Positions 1 through 8,322 of a DNA stretch of 64,000 nt are shown piece after piece. The translations under genes were made by a program, and so were the position numbers. Within the stretch, counting starts at the first letter, position 1, and each line of letters begins with the position of its first letter. The DNA lies in NCBI GenBank assembly GCA_035762545.1, contig DASTOM010000027.1, positions 41,745 to 105,744 on the forward strand, in the 5' to 3' direction. Source of the DNA: JANQRA01 sp035762545. GTDB lineage: Bacteria > Actinomycetota > Acidimicrobiia > Spongiisociales > ZC4RG35. The notes beneath the pieces are model-generated. The model did no database searches, had not been told where the DNA came from, and was given only the letters and a program-made list of their open reading frames with translations.

Positions 1-147
1 ATCCGAGAAAGGTGCTAATCGAGGTGCTCCGTCATCACCGCCAAGGGGAGAGGTTACCGCTTGCGCGTCGGTCAGAAGTCCGATGAGTGGCGCCGTCCCA
101 GCGCCCGGATGGAGGCCAGCTGCATCCCATGGACCCGGGTGTGCAGC

Positions 148-927
148 TCAGAACGTCCCACGGTAGGAACCACCGTCGAGTTGGAGGTTCTGTCCGGAGA
201 TGTAGCCCGCCTGTGCGCTGCACAGGAACGCACAAGCAGCGCCAAACTCCTCGGGTCGCCCCATGCGGCCGGCGGCGATGGAGGCAACGATCTCGGCCCG
301 TGCCTCCTCGTAGGTGATCCCCGCGTCCTCGGCCCTCGATCGCGCCATGAACACCTGACGCTCGGTATCGATGCGTTCCGGCAAGAGATTGTTGATCGTC
401 ACGTTGTCCCGGACCACCTCGCGAGAAAGTGCTTTGGAGGCTCCGGTGAGCCCGGTACGGGCTCCAGCGGAGAGTCCCATCACCGAGAAAGGGGACTTCA
501 CCATCTGGGATGTGACGTTGACGATGCGTCCGAACTTGCGGGCGCGCATCCCCCCGACCACGCCCTTGATCATCATGATCGGAGCGAGCATGTTTGACTC
601 GACCGCCTCGAGCCAGTCCTCGTACTCGAAAGACTCCCAGTCTCCCGGTGGCGGACCCCAGTTGTTGTTGACCAGGATGTCGGGGTCGGGGCAGGTCTCG
701 AGAAGGAGCGCTCGGCCCTCGGGGGTGTTGATGTCCGCCTGTACAGGCGTCACCGCCACACCGTGGGTTTCGGTTATCTCCCGCGCGGCCCGATCGAGGT
801 TCCCGGGGTCGGTCCCGTTTATCACCACATCGACCCCTTCGGCGGCGAGGGCCTCGGCACATGCCCGCCCCAGCCCACGGCTCGAAGCCGTGAGCAATGC
901 GGTCCGTCCTGCGATTCCGAGATCCAT
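148..927 (-). CDS. SDR-family oxidoreductase with atypical active site
   Basis: Short-chain dehydrogenase/reductase of 259 aa, last gene of a six-gene minus-strand operon. The Rossmann entry motif TASSRGLG lies near residues 13-20 and a C-terminal SGQNLQLDGG segment is typical of the family. The usual NNAG motif reads NNNWG, and the YxxxK catalytic motif is absent: the aligned stretch reads SAGARTGLTGASK, while a TS pair (about residue 140) keeps the catalytic serine. Known SDR subfamilies with an SNAxR-like segment look similar, so loss of Tyr is probably ancestral rather than a mutation. ATG at 927 is preferred over ATG at 933 because the GGAG lies six bases upstream of 927 but touches 933. 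That ribosome site overlaps the stop of the preceding molybdopterin gene, suggesting coupled translation. The substrate is unknown. Confidence 0.85.
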   Translation of the reverse strand: MDLGIAGRTALLTASSRGLGRACAEALAAEGVDVVINGTDPGNLDRAAREITETHGVAVTPVQADINTPEGRALLLETCPDPDILVNNNWGPPPGDWESFEYEDWLEAVESNMLAPIMMIKGVVGGMRARKFGRIVNVTSQMVKSPFSVMGLSAGARTGLTGASKALSREVVRDNVTINNLLPERIDTERQVFMARSRAEDAGITYEEARAEIVASIAAGRMGRPEEFGAACAFLCSAQAGYISGQNLQLDGGSYRGTF

Positions 928-936
928 CCCCATCTC

Positions 937-3240
937 CTATCGGTCGGGTCCGTGCAGCGCCTCGAAGACCCATTGCGTGGAGATCGGATGATGCGTGATC
1001 GGTGCCACCCGATCACCCAGGGCATCTTCGATCGCCGCCACCACCGCCGCTGCTGCAGGGATGGTCCCTCCTTCACCGGCACCTTTGGCGCCGAGCGGGT
1101 TGTTCGGTGATGGGGTCTCGGTGTGGATCTTGATGAGTTGAGGCATGTCGGCTGCGGTGATGATCCGGTAGTCCATGAACGTCGTGGTCAGGGGTTGGCC
1201 CGTCTCGTCGTAGACCACCCGCTCACTGAGGGCGTTGCCGAGGCCGTGGGCCACACCGCCGTCTATCTGGCCGTCGACGATCATCGGGTTGAGCATCGTC
1301 CCGCAGTCGTGCACCACCACGTAGGAGACCACTGTGGTGTGACCCGTCTCGGGATCGATCTCGACCTCGGCGACATGGGTTCCGTACGTGAAGGCCAGCC
1401 CATCGAACGGCAGCACCCGCTCCGCCGACAGCCCCGGGAGGCGATTTCCCGGACTCGGAATCCCGCCCAGTTTGGGTTGGGCCGCGGCGGCCAACTCTCC
1501 CAGCGGAATCTCGGTTCCTGGCTGTCCGATCACCATCGCAGCCCCGTCCTGCAACACGATGTCCTCCACGGCCGCCTCCAGTCTCGAAGCCGCCAACTGC
1601 CTCACCGTCTCGGCGAGCTCGATTGCCGTGACATGGACCGCGCCGGCCCCTGTGGTCGCCGTGCGGCTCGCCACAGTCGAGATCCCGTGCGGATAGCGAC
1701 CGGTGTCACCGCCCCGTACCGTCACTCGGTCGACGGGAACCCCGAGCTGATCCGCACAGATCTGGGTGAACACGGTCTCGTGCCCCTGCCCCTGAGCTGA
1801 GTTGCCGGTCTCGACGATCACCTCACCCGAGGGCAGAATCTCGATCCGCGCCCCTTCATAGGGTCCTAGCCCGGTGTCCTCGATATAAGAGGCGATCCCG
1901 AGACCCCGAAGAAGCCCATGGCTTGCGGAAGATTCCCGACGTTCGGCGAACCCCTCCCGGTTGGCCGCCTCGAGAGCCATCTCCAGAGCGAGGTGATAGT
2001 CACCGCCGTCGTAGGAGATCGGTCTCCCATCCGAACCGGAGATCGGGACCGTGTACGGGAAGTCCTCCCGGCCGACGAAGTTGCGCCGTCTGACCTCGGC
2101 AGGGTCGACGTCGAGAGCTCGGGCGATCGAGTCGATCACCCTCTCGAGCAAGAACGTGGCGTGTGGCCGGCCCGCGCCTCGGATGGCGCCGGTGGGAGCG
2201 GCATTGGTGAACACGCACGCGATCTCCACGTCGAGATTGGGGATCGCGTACGGACCGGACATCAGTCGCAATGTCGTGAGCGGAACCACAACGCCGTAGG
2301 GCACGAAAGCCCCCAAGTCGTGAACCAGCCTCGCCCTGACGGCAGTGACCCTTCCGGAGTCGTCGAAGGCGGCCTCCACAGTCCCGCTCTGCCCCCGTTG
2401 CTGCGCGGCGGACACGAAATGTTCCCGGCGACGCTCTGTCCATTTGACCGGGACGCCGAGGAGGCGGGTGAGGGCGGCCAACGCCAGCTCTTCGGGATAG
2501 ATCAGAGCCTTGGGGCCGAATCCGCCGCCAACGTCGGGTGTCACCACCCTGACATCGTCGGGGGAGAGACCGAAGTACGAGGCGATCATGTTGCGGGCGG
2601 CGTGCGGTGACTGGCTGGACGTCCAGACCGAAAGGGTCTGGTCCGCGTCGCTCCACTGAGCCAGAACGGCCCGACCTTCCAACGAGGCGAGAGCTCCCCG
2701 ATGCTGGTCCAGGTCCAGGGTGATCACCCTTTCGGAAGCGTCGAGGACAGCGGCGGCATCCCCGAACCGGGCACCGACGGTGGCCGCCAGGTTGGAGTCG
2801 CTCGACCGGTGAACAGGCGGGCTGGAGTCATCCAGGGCGTGCCGGTGGTCGACCGTTGCCGGGAGTGGCTCGTATCCCACGAACACGGCATCCAGCGCGT
2901 CCACGGCGGCCTGAGCGGTTGGCGCCGCAACCATGGCAATGGGCTGACCGACGTAACAGACCTCATCGGTGGCCAACGGGGAGGCGGTCAATGGCTGGAC
3001 GATGATCGGTCCCGGGTTTTGCAACGGCATTGGAGCCTGCAGGCCGAGGTCGCTCGCGGTGAAGAGTCGGGCACCGTCATGGTCACTGTCGAATTCGACC
3101 GACTCGATGAGCGCGTGGGCTTCCTGGCTACGAACGAAGGCGACGTGGACAGTCCCGTCCATATGGAGGTCGTCGACGTACCGCCCCCGGCCGGTGATGA
3201 GACGAGGGTCCTCGCGGCGCCGCAACGCCTCCCCGATCAT
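937..3240 (-). CDS. Molybdopterin-binding large subunit, xanthine/CO dehydrogenase family
   Basis: A 767-aa protein spanning the complete molybdenum-cofactor catalytic subunit of the xanthine oxidase/CO dehydrogenase family. It starts with the hammerhead domain (EDPRLITGRGRYVDD near residues 10-24) and contains VVTPDVGGGFGPK, RGAGRP and a C-terminal GAKGAGEGG with the conserved active-site Glu. The loop reads GAIRGAGRP, not the AYXCSFR loop of true form-I CO dehydrogenase, so a hydroxylase on an organic substrate is more likely than CO oxidation. No FAD subunit or 2Fe-2S subunit lies beside it, which such enzymes normally need. It overlaps the upstream dehydrogenase by ATGA, so it is translationally coupled. 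Family is certain, substrate unknown. Confidence 0.93.
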   Translation of the reverse strand: MIGEALRRREDPRLITGRGRYVDDLHMDGTVHVAFVRSQEAHALIESVEFDSDHDGARLFTASDLGLQAPMPLQNPGPIIVQPLTASPLATDEVCYVGQPIAMVAAPTAQAAVDALDAVFVGYEPLPATVDHRHALDDSSPPVHRSSDSNLAATVGARFGDAAAVLDASERVITLDLDQHRGALASLEGRAVLAQWSDADQTLSVWTSSQSPHAARNMIASYFGLSPDDVRVVTPDVGGGFGPKALIYPEELALAALTRLLGVPVKWTERRREHFVSAAQQRGQSGTVEAAFDDSGRVTAVRARLVHDLGAFVPYGVVVPLTTLRLMSGPYAIPNLDVEIACVFTNAAPTGAIRGAGRPHATFLLERVIDSIARALDVDPAEVRRRNFVGREDFPYTVPISGSDGRPISYDGGDYHLALEMALEAANREGFAERRESSASHGLLRGLGIASYIEDTGLGPYEGARIEILPSGEVIVETGNSAQGQGHETVFTQICADQLGVPVDRVTVRGGDTGRYPHGISTVASRTATTGAGAVHVTAIELAETVRQLAASRLEAAVEDIVLQDGAAMVIGQPGTEIPLGELAAAAQPKLGGIPSPGNRLPGLSAERVLPFDGLAFTYGTHVAEVEIDPETGHTTVVSYVVVHDCGTMLNPMIVDGQIDGGVAHGLGNALSERVVYDETGQPLTTTFMDYRIITAADMPQLIKIHTETPSPNNPLGAKGAGEGGTIPAAAAVVAAIEDALGDRVAPITHHPISTQWVFEALHGPDR

Positions 3241-4106
3241 CGCTCGATTCCTGACAGCCTCTCGAGGTGACGGCAGAGTGCTGCCGCGTCGAGGTCACCC
3301 AGACCTGCTTCGCTGGCGGCGAGATACACCTCGACGGCGCTGTGCAGGAGGGGGGTGGTGGCTCCGACGCTTCGGGCGTACTCCTCGATCAGCTGAGCGT
3401 CTTTGAGGATGATGTCGAGGCGGGCGGCGGGCGTGTAGTCGTCGGCCACCATCATCGGGCCTCTGATCTCCAAGATCTTCGAGCTGCCGACACCGTCTTC
3501 CATGACGGTCTGGACCTGAGCCGGGTCCATCCCGGCGGCAAGGCCGAGAGCATGAGCCTCCGCTGCGGCGAGACTGTGAACCGCAACGAGGAGATTCGCG
3601 ATGTACTTCATGCGGGAGCCGTTGCCGAAGTCCCCCAGGTAGTGGGTTGATCGTCCGATGGCTTCGAAGACCGGCCGGGCCCGCTCGAGCCCCCGCTCGG
3701 AGCCGGATGCGAACACCACGAGTGTTGCGTCTTTGGCTTGGAGGCCGGTTCCGGAGAGAGGTGTGTCCATCAGATCGACACCATGTTCTGCGAGCAGATC
3801 TCGAGCCCGGATCTTGTCCTCGAGTGGGAGGGTGCCCGTTTCCAGGCAGACCGTCCCGGCGAAGCGATCCCATGCCAATTCCGCGGCGACGTCACGCAGC
3901 GCAGCTGAAGTCGGCAGTGACAAGATGACGACCTCCCCTGCTTCTGCAACCTCGGAGACGCTTGCGGCCGGCCTGCCACCGGTCTCCTCGAGCGAGCGAA
4001 GCTTGGACGGATCGGTGTCGAAGCCGACCACGTCATGACCCTTTCGGGTGAGGTTGGCTGCCATGGCACCGCCCATGATGCCGACACCGATCACTCCAAC
4101 TCGCAT
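3237..4106 (-). CDS. NAD(P)-dependent 3-hydroxyisobutyrate-dehydrogenase-like protein
   Basis: Protein of 289 aa of the beta-hydroxyacid dehydrogenase family. The N-terminus MRVGVIGVGIMGGAMA is the GxGxxG nucleotide-binding motif, followed by the substrate-loop region (DTPLSGTG near residue 115) and the catalytic-lysine region GNGSRMKYIANL (about 160-171). These enzymes oxidise a beta-hydroxy group on a short carboxylic acid with NAD(P). The open frame continues far upstream, but that part is a shadow of the neighbouring gene; the ATG at 4106 begins exactly at the Rossmann motif. It overlaps the upstream gene by one base (TGATG) and the downstream molybdopterin gene by four, so the three are tightly coupled. 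A second family member sits near another orphan molybdopterin gene at 56.3 kb. Confidence 0.92.
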   Translation of the reverse strand: MRVGVIGVGIMGGAMAANLTRKGHDVVGFDTDPSKLRSLEETGGRPAASVSEVAEAGEVVILSLPTSAALRDVAAELAWDRFAGTVCLETGTLPLEDKIRARDLLAEHGVDLMDTPLSGTGLQAKDATLVVFASGSERGLERARPVFEAIGRSTHYLGDFGNGSRMKYIANLLVAVHSLAAAEAHALGLAAGMDPAQVQTVMEDGVGSSKILEIRGPMMVADDYTPAARLDIILKDAQLIEEYARSVGATTPLLHSAVEVYLAASEAGLGDLDAAALCRHLERLSGIER

Positions 4107-5728
4107 CAGATCTCCTGTTCGAGCTCGATCGTGGCCACCGTTCCCGAATATCCATCCACAGCGACGATCTGTCGCCGAGACTGACCGAGGTCCACTCCGC
4201 ACACCGCCGGGACCCTGAGAGCTCGTGCCGCCTCGAAGAGGTGAGCGGCAGGGCTTCCCGCACCGGTCACGACCGCCGCAGAATCCCAGAGAAGGCTGGC
4301 CAGGTTGGGGATCGGCTGCGCAGCGTCGATCACGCCTCGATGAATCGATCGCGCTCGATGTGGGTCGACGACCGTCGATCGGACACCCGCACCGATGCCA
4401 GGCGAAGCAGCGGTCCCCAGCTCTCTGCGACCGGCCGCCATCGTGATTGCTGCGACCAGTGGCTCCCATCGACCCGTGCCCACTCGCGGTGAGACCCGGA
4501 TTGCACCCCCCGACAGCGCCGTCTCGACCGACTGTTCGTCGAGATGCCAGGCGGCATCGGCGTTGGGAACAGATCCACGCCGGACCAACTCTGCCCTGAC
4601 CGCAGCGAGACGACCGAGAAGCCCGGACGCAGTGTTCGAGTCCGCCCTGGGTAACGCTGTGATCGTTTCGATGGAGGTGGCAGCCTCGCCGTCGCCGAGC
4701 TCGCTGAGTGCCCGAATGGACATCGTCTTGGCGTCGGCGAGGGGAGCGTCCCACACCTGTCGGGCCAGAGCCTCGGCCAACTCGTTGATCTCCGCCAAAG
4801 TCGAGTCCCCGAACTCCACGGTGGGGAGATCGACCGGAGGCAGCCCGGCAATAGCCCATGGCAAGACGAATTCCTCGCCCATTGCTCCCGGGGCAAGGAC
4901 CAGGACGCGGGCGAGGTCGGCGAGACCGGCGAACTCGGAGCGGTGGCTGGTGGCGACGGGTCGTTTGGGGCGGGTGGCCGTCGAGACCTGAAGGGCCCAC
5001 ACCCGATCGGTCACCGCCCACTCGCACCGGTTCCCCAGTCTCTTCGATGAGGTGAGACGAAGGATGTATGCGATCTCTTCGAGGCTGTCGGGGCCGATCA
5101 GGTCGGTGAGGTCGTCCCCCCTCCACTTCCCATCGAAGCGCGCCTCGGCTCCGGCTACCCAACCTTGGAGCAGAGGAGCGGGAGACCCTTTGACTCCGTG
5201 GGCGACGATCGACCCATCCTCGTGGATCTCAGCCCAACCTCCCGCCTCGGGCCGGAGGCCGGCCTGAACGAGCACCGACATGGGGAACGACCCGGGTTGG
5301 ACCCCAGCAGCTCCCTGACGCTCCAGGGCGTCGACGGAGAAGGCCGATGCCCAACAGCCGGCGACCGCTTTGGGGAGGTCGGGCGGTCCGATGTCGACAT
5401 ACGACGCGAATGCGCCCGACCAGGCGCCGGAGGTCTCCAGGATCGTCGACGAGCGGGCCACCAACTGCTCGCCGATCTGCTCACCAGCGGCGATCAGGTC
5501 GGGGGCGAAGTCGATCGGCTCTCCCGAGACCGCCAGCCGGGCCCCACCCGAGCCTCGTGTCGCCAGTGCGGCGGTCCCGACTCCCATGTGGTGACGGGAT
5601 GCCGAGCCCTCCACCACGAAGCCGGGCACCACCGGCGCGCCAGCCGCCCTGGCGGCGGCCAGGGCGGCAGCTTTGGCTCCGACCCTCCCCGGGTCGAGAC
5701 TCGACGGAGAGTCGAGGTCGGTGATCAA
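4106..5728 (-). CDS. Compact PEP-utilising dikinase-like protein
   Basis: A 540-aa protein resembling pyruvate phosphate dikinase, PEP synthase and rifampin phosphotransferase. The N-terminal part resembles the ATP-grasp opening (GAKAAALAAARAAGAPVVPGF, residues 18-38, then ARSSTILETSGAWSGAF, a diverged form of RSSAxxED). WALQ (about residue 245) matches the end of the ATP domain. The C-terminal swivel domain has TGAGSPAAH...RVPAVCGV; His496 aligns with the phosphorylated histidine. The middle is unfamiliar and the PEP/pyruvate barrel of full-length enzymes (about 850-900 aa) is missing, so the phosphate acceptor is not predictable. It starts with TTG, four bases after the M24 gene, and overlaps the HIBADH-like gene by one base. 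Confidence 0.72.
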   Translation of the reverse strand: MITDLDSPSSLDPGRVGAKAAALAAARAAGAPVVPGFVVEGSASRHHMGVGTAALATRGSGGARLAVSGEPIDFAPDLIAAGEQIGEQLVARSSTILETSGAWSGAFASYVDIGPPDLPKAVAGCWASAFSVDALERQGAAGVQPGSFPMSVLVQAGLRPEAGGWAEIHEDGSIVAHGVKGSPAPLLQGWVAGAEARFDGKWRGDDLTDLIGPDSLEEIAYILRLTSSKRLGNRCEWAVTDRVWALQVSTATRPKRPVATSHRSEFAGLADLARVLVLAPGAMGEEFVLPWAIAGLPPVDLPTVEFGDSTLAEINELAEALARQVWDAPLADAKTMSIRALSELGDGEAATSIETITALPRADSNTASGLLGRLAAVRAELVRRGSVPNADAAWHLDEQSVETALSGGAIRVSPRVGTGRWEPLVAAITMAAGRRELGTAASPGIGAGVRSTVVDPHRARSIHRGVIDAAQPIPNLASLLWDSAAVVTGAGSPAAHLFEAARALRVPAVCGVDLGQSRRQIVAVDGYSGTVATIELEQEI

Positions 5729-5732
5729 AGGG

Positions 5733-6971
5733 TCAGGTGACCGAGATGATCTCGTGGGAGGCGTAGGTCGACACCATTTCGATCCCGGTATCGGTGACGT
5801 AGAGCATCTCCTCGAGTCTCACGCCGTGATCATGCAACTTGCCGTGCTGGGTCTCGAGAGCGAAGGTCATGCCGGTCTGAATCTCCACCGGATGATCGAG
5901 AGACCAGATCCGGGAGATGACGGGCGGGTCGTACTGGGCGAGCCCAAGACCGTGGCCCCAGAAGTTGGCCGCAGCCTGATCCTCCTCCTCGTAGCCCCAC
6001 ACCTCCTTGGCCGAGGGCCATTTCGAGGCGACGTCTGCCGTGGTCACACCTGGCTTGGTGGCCTCGATCGAGTCCCACAGCCACTTGTGCGCAAGGTCGT
6101 AGGTCTGCTGGTGCTCATCGGTCGGCTTGCCACCCACGCAATAGGTCCGATACACACAGGACTTGAACCCGTTCCACGTCAGGGCGGCGAGGTCGATGAT
6201 CACCAGCTCACCGGGACGGATCATCCGGTCCGAGAAGTTGCGCCAGTTCGGCCAGGCGTTGGGGCCGGAGGACACGATCACGTCCTCCACGTCCTCCATG
6301 CCGGGGATCGAATACAGCTTCTCGAAGCCGAAGGCAGCCACCTCGTTCTCACTCATGCCGGGCTTGATGAAGTTGGTGATCTCGTAGTGGACGTAGTCGC
6401 AGATGGCACCGACGATCTGGAACGCCTTGATCTCGTCGGGGCTCTTGATCGCCCGTGCCTCCATCATCGGCGACATGCCGTCGGTCCAGGTGAGGCCGCG
6501 TTTGTCGAATTCCTTTATGAGGTTGATGTCGATGAAATCCACGCCGAGCGGTTCGTCCTTGACCCCGGCCTCCTCGAGATCGTTCATCAACGAGTTCACG
6601 AACTTGTTCACCTGCTGGTCGGCGGCGGGCCCGACGGCTCCCTTGATCCACGCGTAGGAGTAACGGATGTTCTCCTTTGGGATCCAGGGGTTGTGGACCT
6701 CGAGATGGAATCCAATGTCGCCCTGCTCGTAGACGATGGGCTTCTTGCCCCGGGGGATCACCACGTAACGGAGACCGGGCTTGAGCCGGTTCCAGCCTGG
6801 GGTGAGGGTCGAGGAGACGTATCGCATGTTCTCGTCGTAGAACAGGAGCATGGCGCCGAGACCATGCCGCTCCATGGCCTCGTGGGCCCGCTTGAGACGC
6901 CATTCGCGCACGTTGGCCCAGTTGATCCCCTCTTTCCAGTCGGTGCTCAGGCTGAAGAATGCTTCTCTCAT
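5733..6971 (-). CDS. M24 peptidase-family protein (creatinase/Xaa-Pro peptidase fold) with altered metal site
   Basis: Protein of 412 aa with a creatinase-type N-terminal domain and a C-terminal pita-bread M24 domain. In the first metal segment, IIDLAALTWNGFKSCVYRT, the first Asp is kept but the position of the second Asp (normally sDitRT) is Cys. The later His (GHGLGLAQ), Glu (FALET) and Glu (VRLEEM) ligands remain. Relatives include Xaa-Pro aminopeptidases, metal-free creatinase and the DMSP lyase DddP, so the family does not fix the reaction. Second gene in the operon after the IPMS-like enzyme. Cytoplasmic, no signal peptide. Confidence 0.85.
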   Translation of the reverse strand: MREAFFSLSTDWKEGINWANVREWRLKRAHEAMERHGLGAMLLFYDENMRYVSSTLTPGWNRLKPGLRYVVIPRGKKPIVYEQGDIGFHLEVHNPWIPKENIRYSYAWIKGAVGPAADQQVNKFVNSLMNDLEEAGVKDEPLGVDFIDINLIKEFDKRGLTWTDGMSPMMEARAIKSPDEIKAFQIVGAICDYVHYEITNFIKPGMSENEVAAFGFEKLYSIPGMEDVEDVIVSSGPNAWPNWRNFSDRMIRPGELVIIDLAALTWNGFKSCVYRTYCVGGKPTDEHQQTYDLAHKWLWDSIEATKPGVTTADVASKWPSAKEVWGYEEEDQAAANFWGHGLGLAQYDPPVISRIWSLDHPVEIQTGMTFALETQHGKLHDHGVRLEEMLYVTDTGIEMVSTYASHEIISVT

Positions 6972-7002
6972 TGCTCTGGGTCTTCTCCCTACTCGTATGT
7001 GT

Positions 7003-8235
7003 TCAGCCGACCCTATCCGGGATGACTTCCCGGACGATGTCGAGGAACTCGTCGTCGTCGAGCAACCCCTTCTTGGCGAGGGACTTGCCCTTCACCTCGG
7101 CGAGGATGGCTTCGATCTCCTTGGTCTCGGCGTCGTAGATGCCGTGCTTTCCCAGCCAGATGGCGACTGAGTCCAGCCCCGATCCCTTGCCGAGCACGAT
7201 CACCGGATCGGCCTGGCCGACCAGTTCGGGTCGGAACGGGAAGGGCTCCAGCAGGTCGTCACCCACGTTGTTCACCCAGGTGGCGATGATCCCGGACTCC
7301 ACGTTGTAGAGCTTCTCTCCGGTGATCGGACGGTTGGCCGGCTGGGTGACACCCGACAAGTCGGCGACCAGACGGGCGATCTCGGTGAACCTCTCGGTCT
7401 TGATGCCGGTGTCGATGCCGTACATGGTCAGTAGGGCGAGGACAGTCTCCTCGGTGGGGGCGTTGCCGGCCCGCTCCCCGATTCCGCTCACCGTGGTGTG
7501 GATCACCGAGGCCCCTTCGGCGACGGCGAGGATGCTGTTGGCCACCCCCATCCCGAAGTCCATGTGGAAGTGAGTCTCGAGCGGGACGTCGAGCCTCGCC
7601 TTCACCCTTTGGGTGTAATAGCGGATGGCGTGGGGGGAGGTGACTCCGAAGGTGTCGACCAGGGCGATCTTGTCGACATGACCGTTGGTGGCGACTGTCT
7701 CCAGGTCGTCGAGGAGTTGGCTCATCGTGGAGCGGGTGGCGTCGATGGGGAAGAACGTCACCTCCAGACCGTTCTCATGGGCGTGCTTGGTGGCCTCGAC
7801 GGAGGCTTCGATCGCCTTCTCCACCGGCCACTTGTAGGCCTTCTCGATGAGGTGGTGGCTGGCCGGCACCTCCATCACCACCCCTTTGACACCGGTCTGC
7901 AGCGCCAGTTCGACGTCCGGCACCATGCAGCGACTGAACGCGTAGATCTCGGTGGGCAGGTCGGCCGCGACCATGCGTTCGATGGCCTCCCGGTCGGCGG
8001 GGGAGACGGCGGGAAGACCCGCCTCGATGCGGTGAACGCCGGCCTCGGCGAGGGCTTCTGCGATCCGAACCTTCTCGTCAGCGGTGAACTCCACCCCTGC
8101 CTGCTGCTCGCCGTCCCGTAGCGTCACATCGTGAATCGTGACCTCGTCGGGGAAGTTGAAATCGGCTGTGACCTCGGGCAGATAGTTCCAGGGGCTGGAA
8201 AACCACTTGTCAGATTTCCATGGTTCGGCAGTCAT
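7003..8235 (-). CDS. Alpha-isopropylmalate/homocitrate synthase-like DRE-TIM metallolyase
   Basis: Protein of 410 aa with the DRE-TIM signature: VTLRDGEQQAGVEF (about residues 37-50) for metal and acyl-CoA binding, and THFHMDFGMGVANS with the HxH metal motif (about 210). It should condense acetyl-CoA (or another acyl-CoA) with an alpha-keto acid, or perform the reverse lyase reaction. It is shorter than LeuA (about 500-550 aa) and lacks the LeuA regulatory domain, so a homocitrate-synthase-like or catabolic role is more likely than leucine synthesis. It is the first gene of the operon. The open frame extends upstream into intergenic DNA; ATG at 8235 has TTTGGAG seven bases upstream and starts the protein at a natural position. 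Confidence 0.85.
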   Translation of the reverse strand: MTAEPWKSDKWFSSPWNYLPEVTADFNFPDEVTIHDVTLRDGEQQAGVEFTADEKVRIAEALAEAGVHRIEAGLPAVSPADREAIERMVAADLPTEIYAFSRCMVPDVELALQTGVKGVVMEVPASHHLIEKAYKWPVEKAIEASVEATKHAHENGLEVTFFPIDATRSTMSQLLDDLETVATNGHVDKIALVDTFGVTSPHAIRYYTQRVKARLDVPLETHFHMDFGMGVANSILAVAEGASVIHTTVSGIGERAGNAPTEETVLALLTMYGIDTGIKTERFTEIARLVADLSGVTQPANRPITGEKLYNVESGIIATWVNNVGDDLLEPFPFRPELVGQADPVIVLGKGSGLDSVAIWLGKHGIYDAETKEIEAILAEVKGKSLAKKGLLDDDEFLDIVREVIPDRVG

Positions 8236-8265
8236 GCCCACTCCAAACTCGCTTCGACAGACTGA

Positions 8266-8286
8266 TCCTGCATCATATACGATTTG
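8266..8286. promoter_or_regulatory. Divergent promoter region of operons A and B
   Basis: On the minus strand TATGAT (8273-8278) makes a good -10 hexamer followed by GCAG, placing a start about 32 bases before the IPMS-like gene. The same ten bases (CTGCATCATA on plus) recur at 21826-21835 before another minus-strand operon. No convincing -35 is visible. Confidence 0.4.
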
Positions 8287-8322
8287 GCCCATGCCCGCCC
8301 TCGAGTCGTCGACATCCCGGAA

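Noticed and set aside
35..973. 312-aa minus-strand open frame overlapping the first SDR
   Set aside because: Arg/Pro/Gly-rich shadow frame; the SDR frame over the same bases has clear motifs.
937..3240. Aerobic CO dehydrogenase (coxL)
   Set aside because: The active-site loop is RGAGRP and not the AYXCSFR loop of form-I CO dehydrogenase; small and medium subunits are missing.
4107..5162. Long N-terminal extension of the HIBADH-like frame
   Set aside because: The extension is the antiphase reading of the dikinase-like gene; the Rossmann motif starts at ATG 4106.
7003..8235. leuA of leucine biosynthesis
   Set aside because: About 100 residues too short, no regulatory domain, and set in a catabolic operon away from other leu genes.
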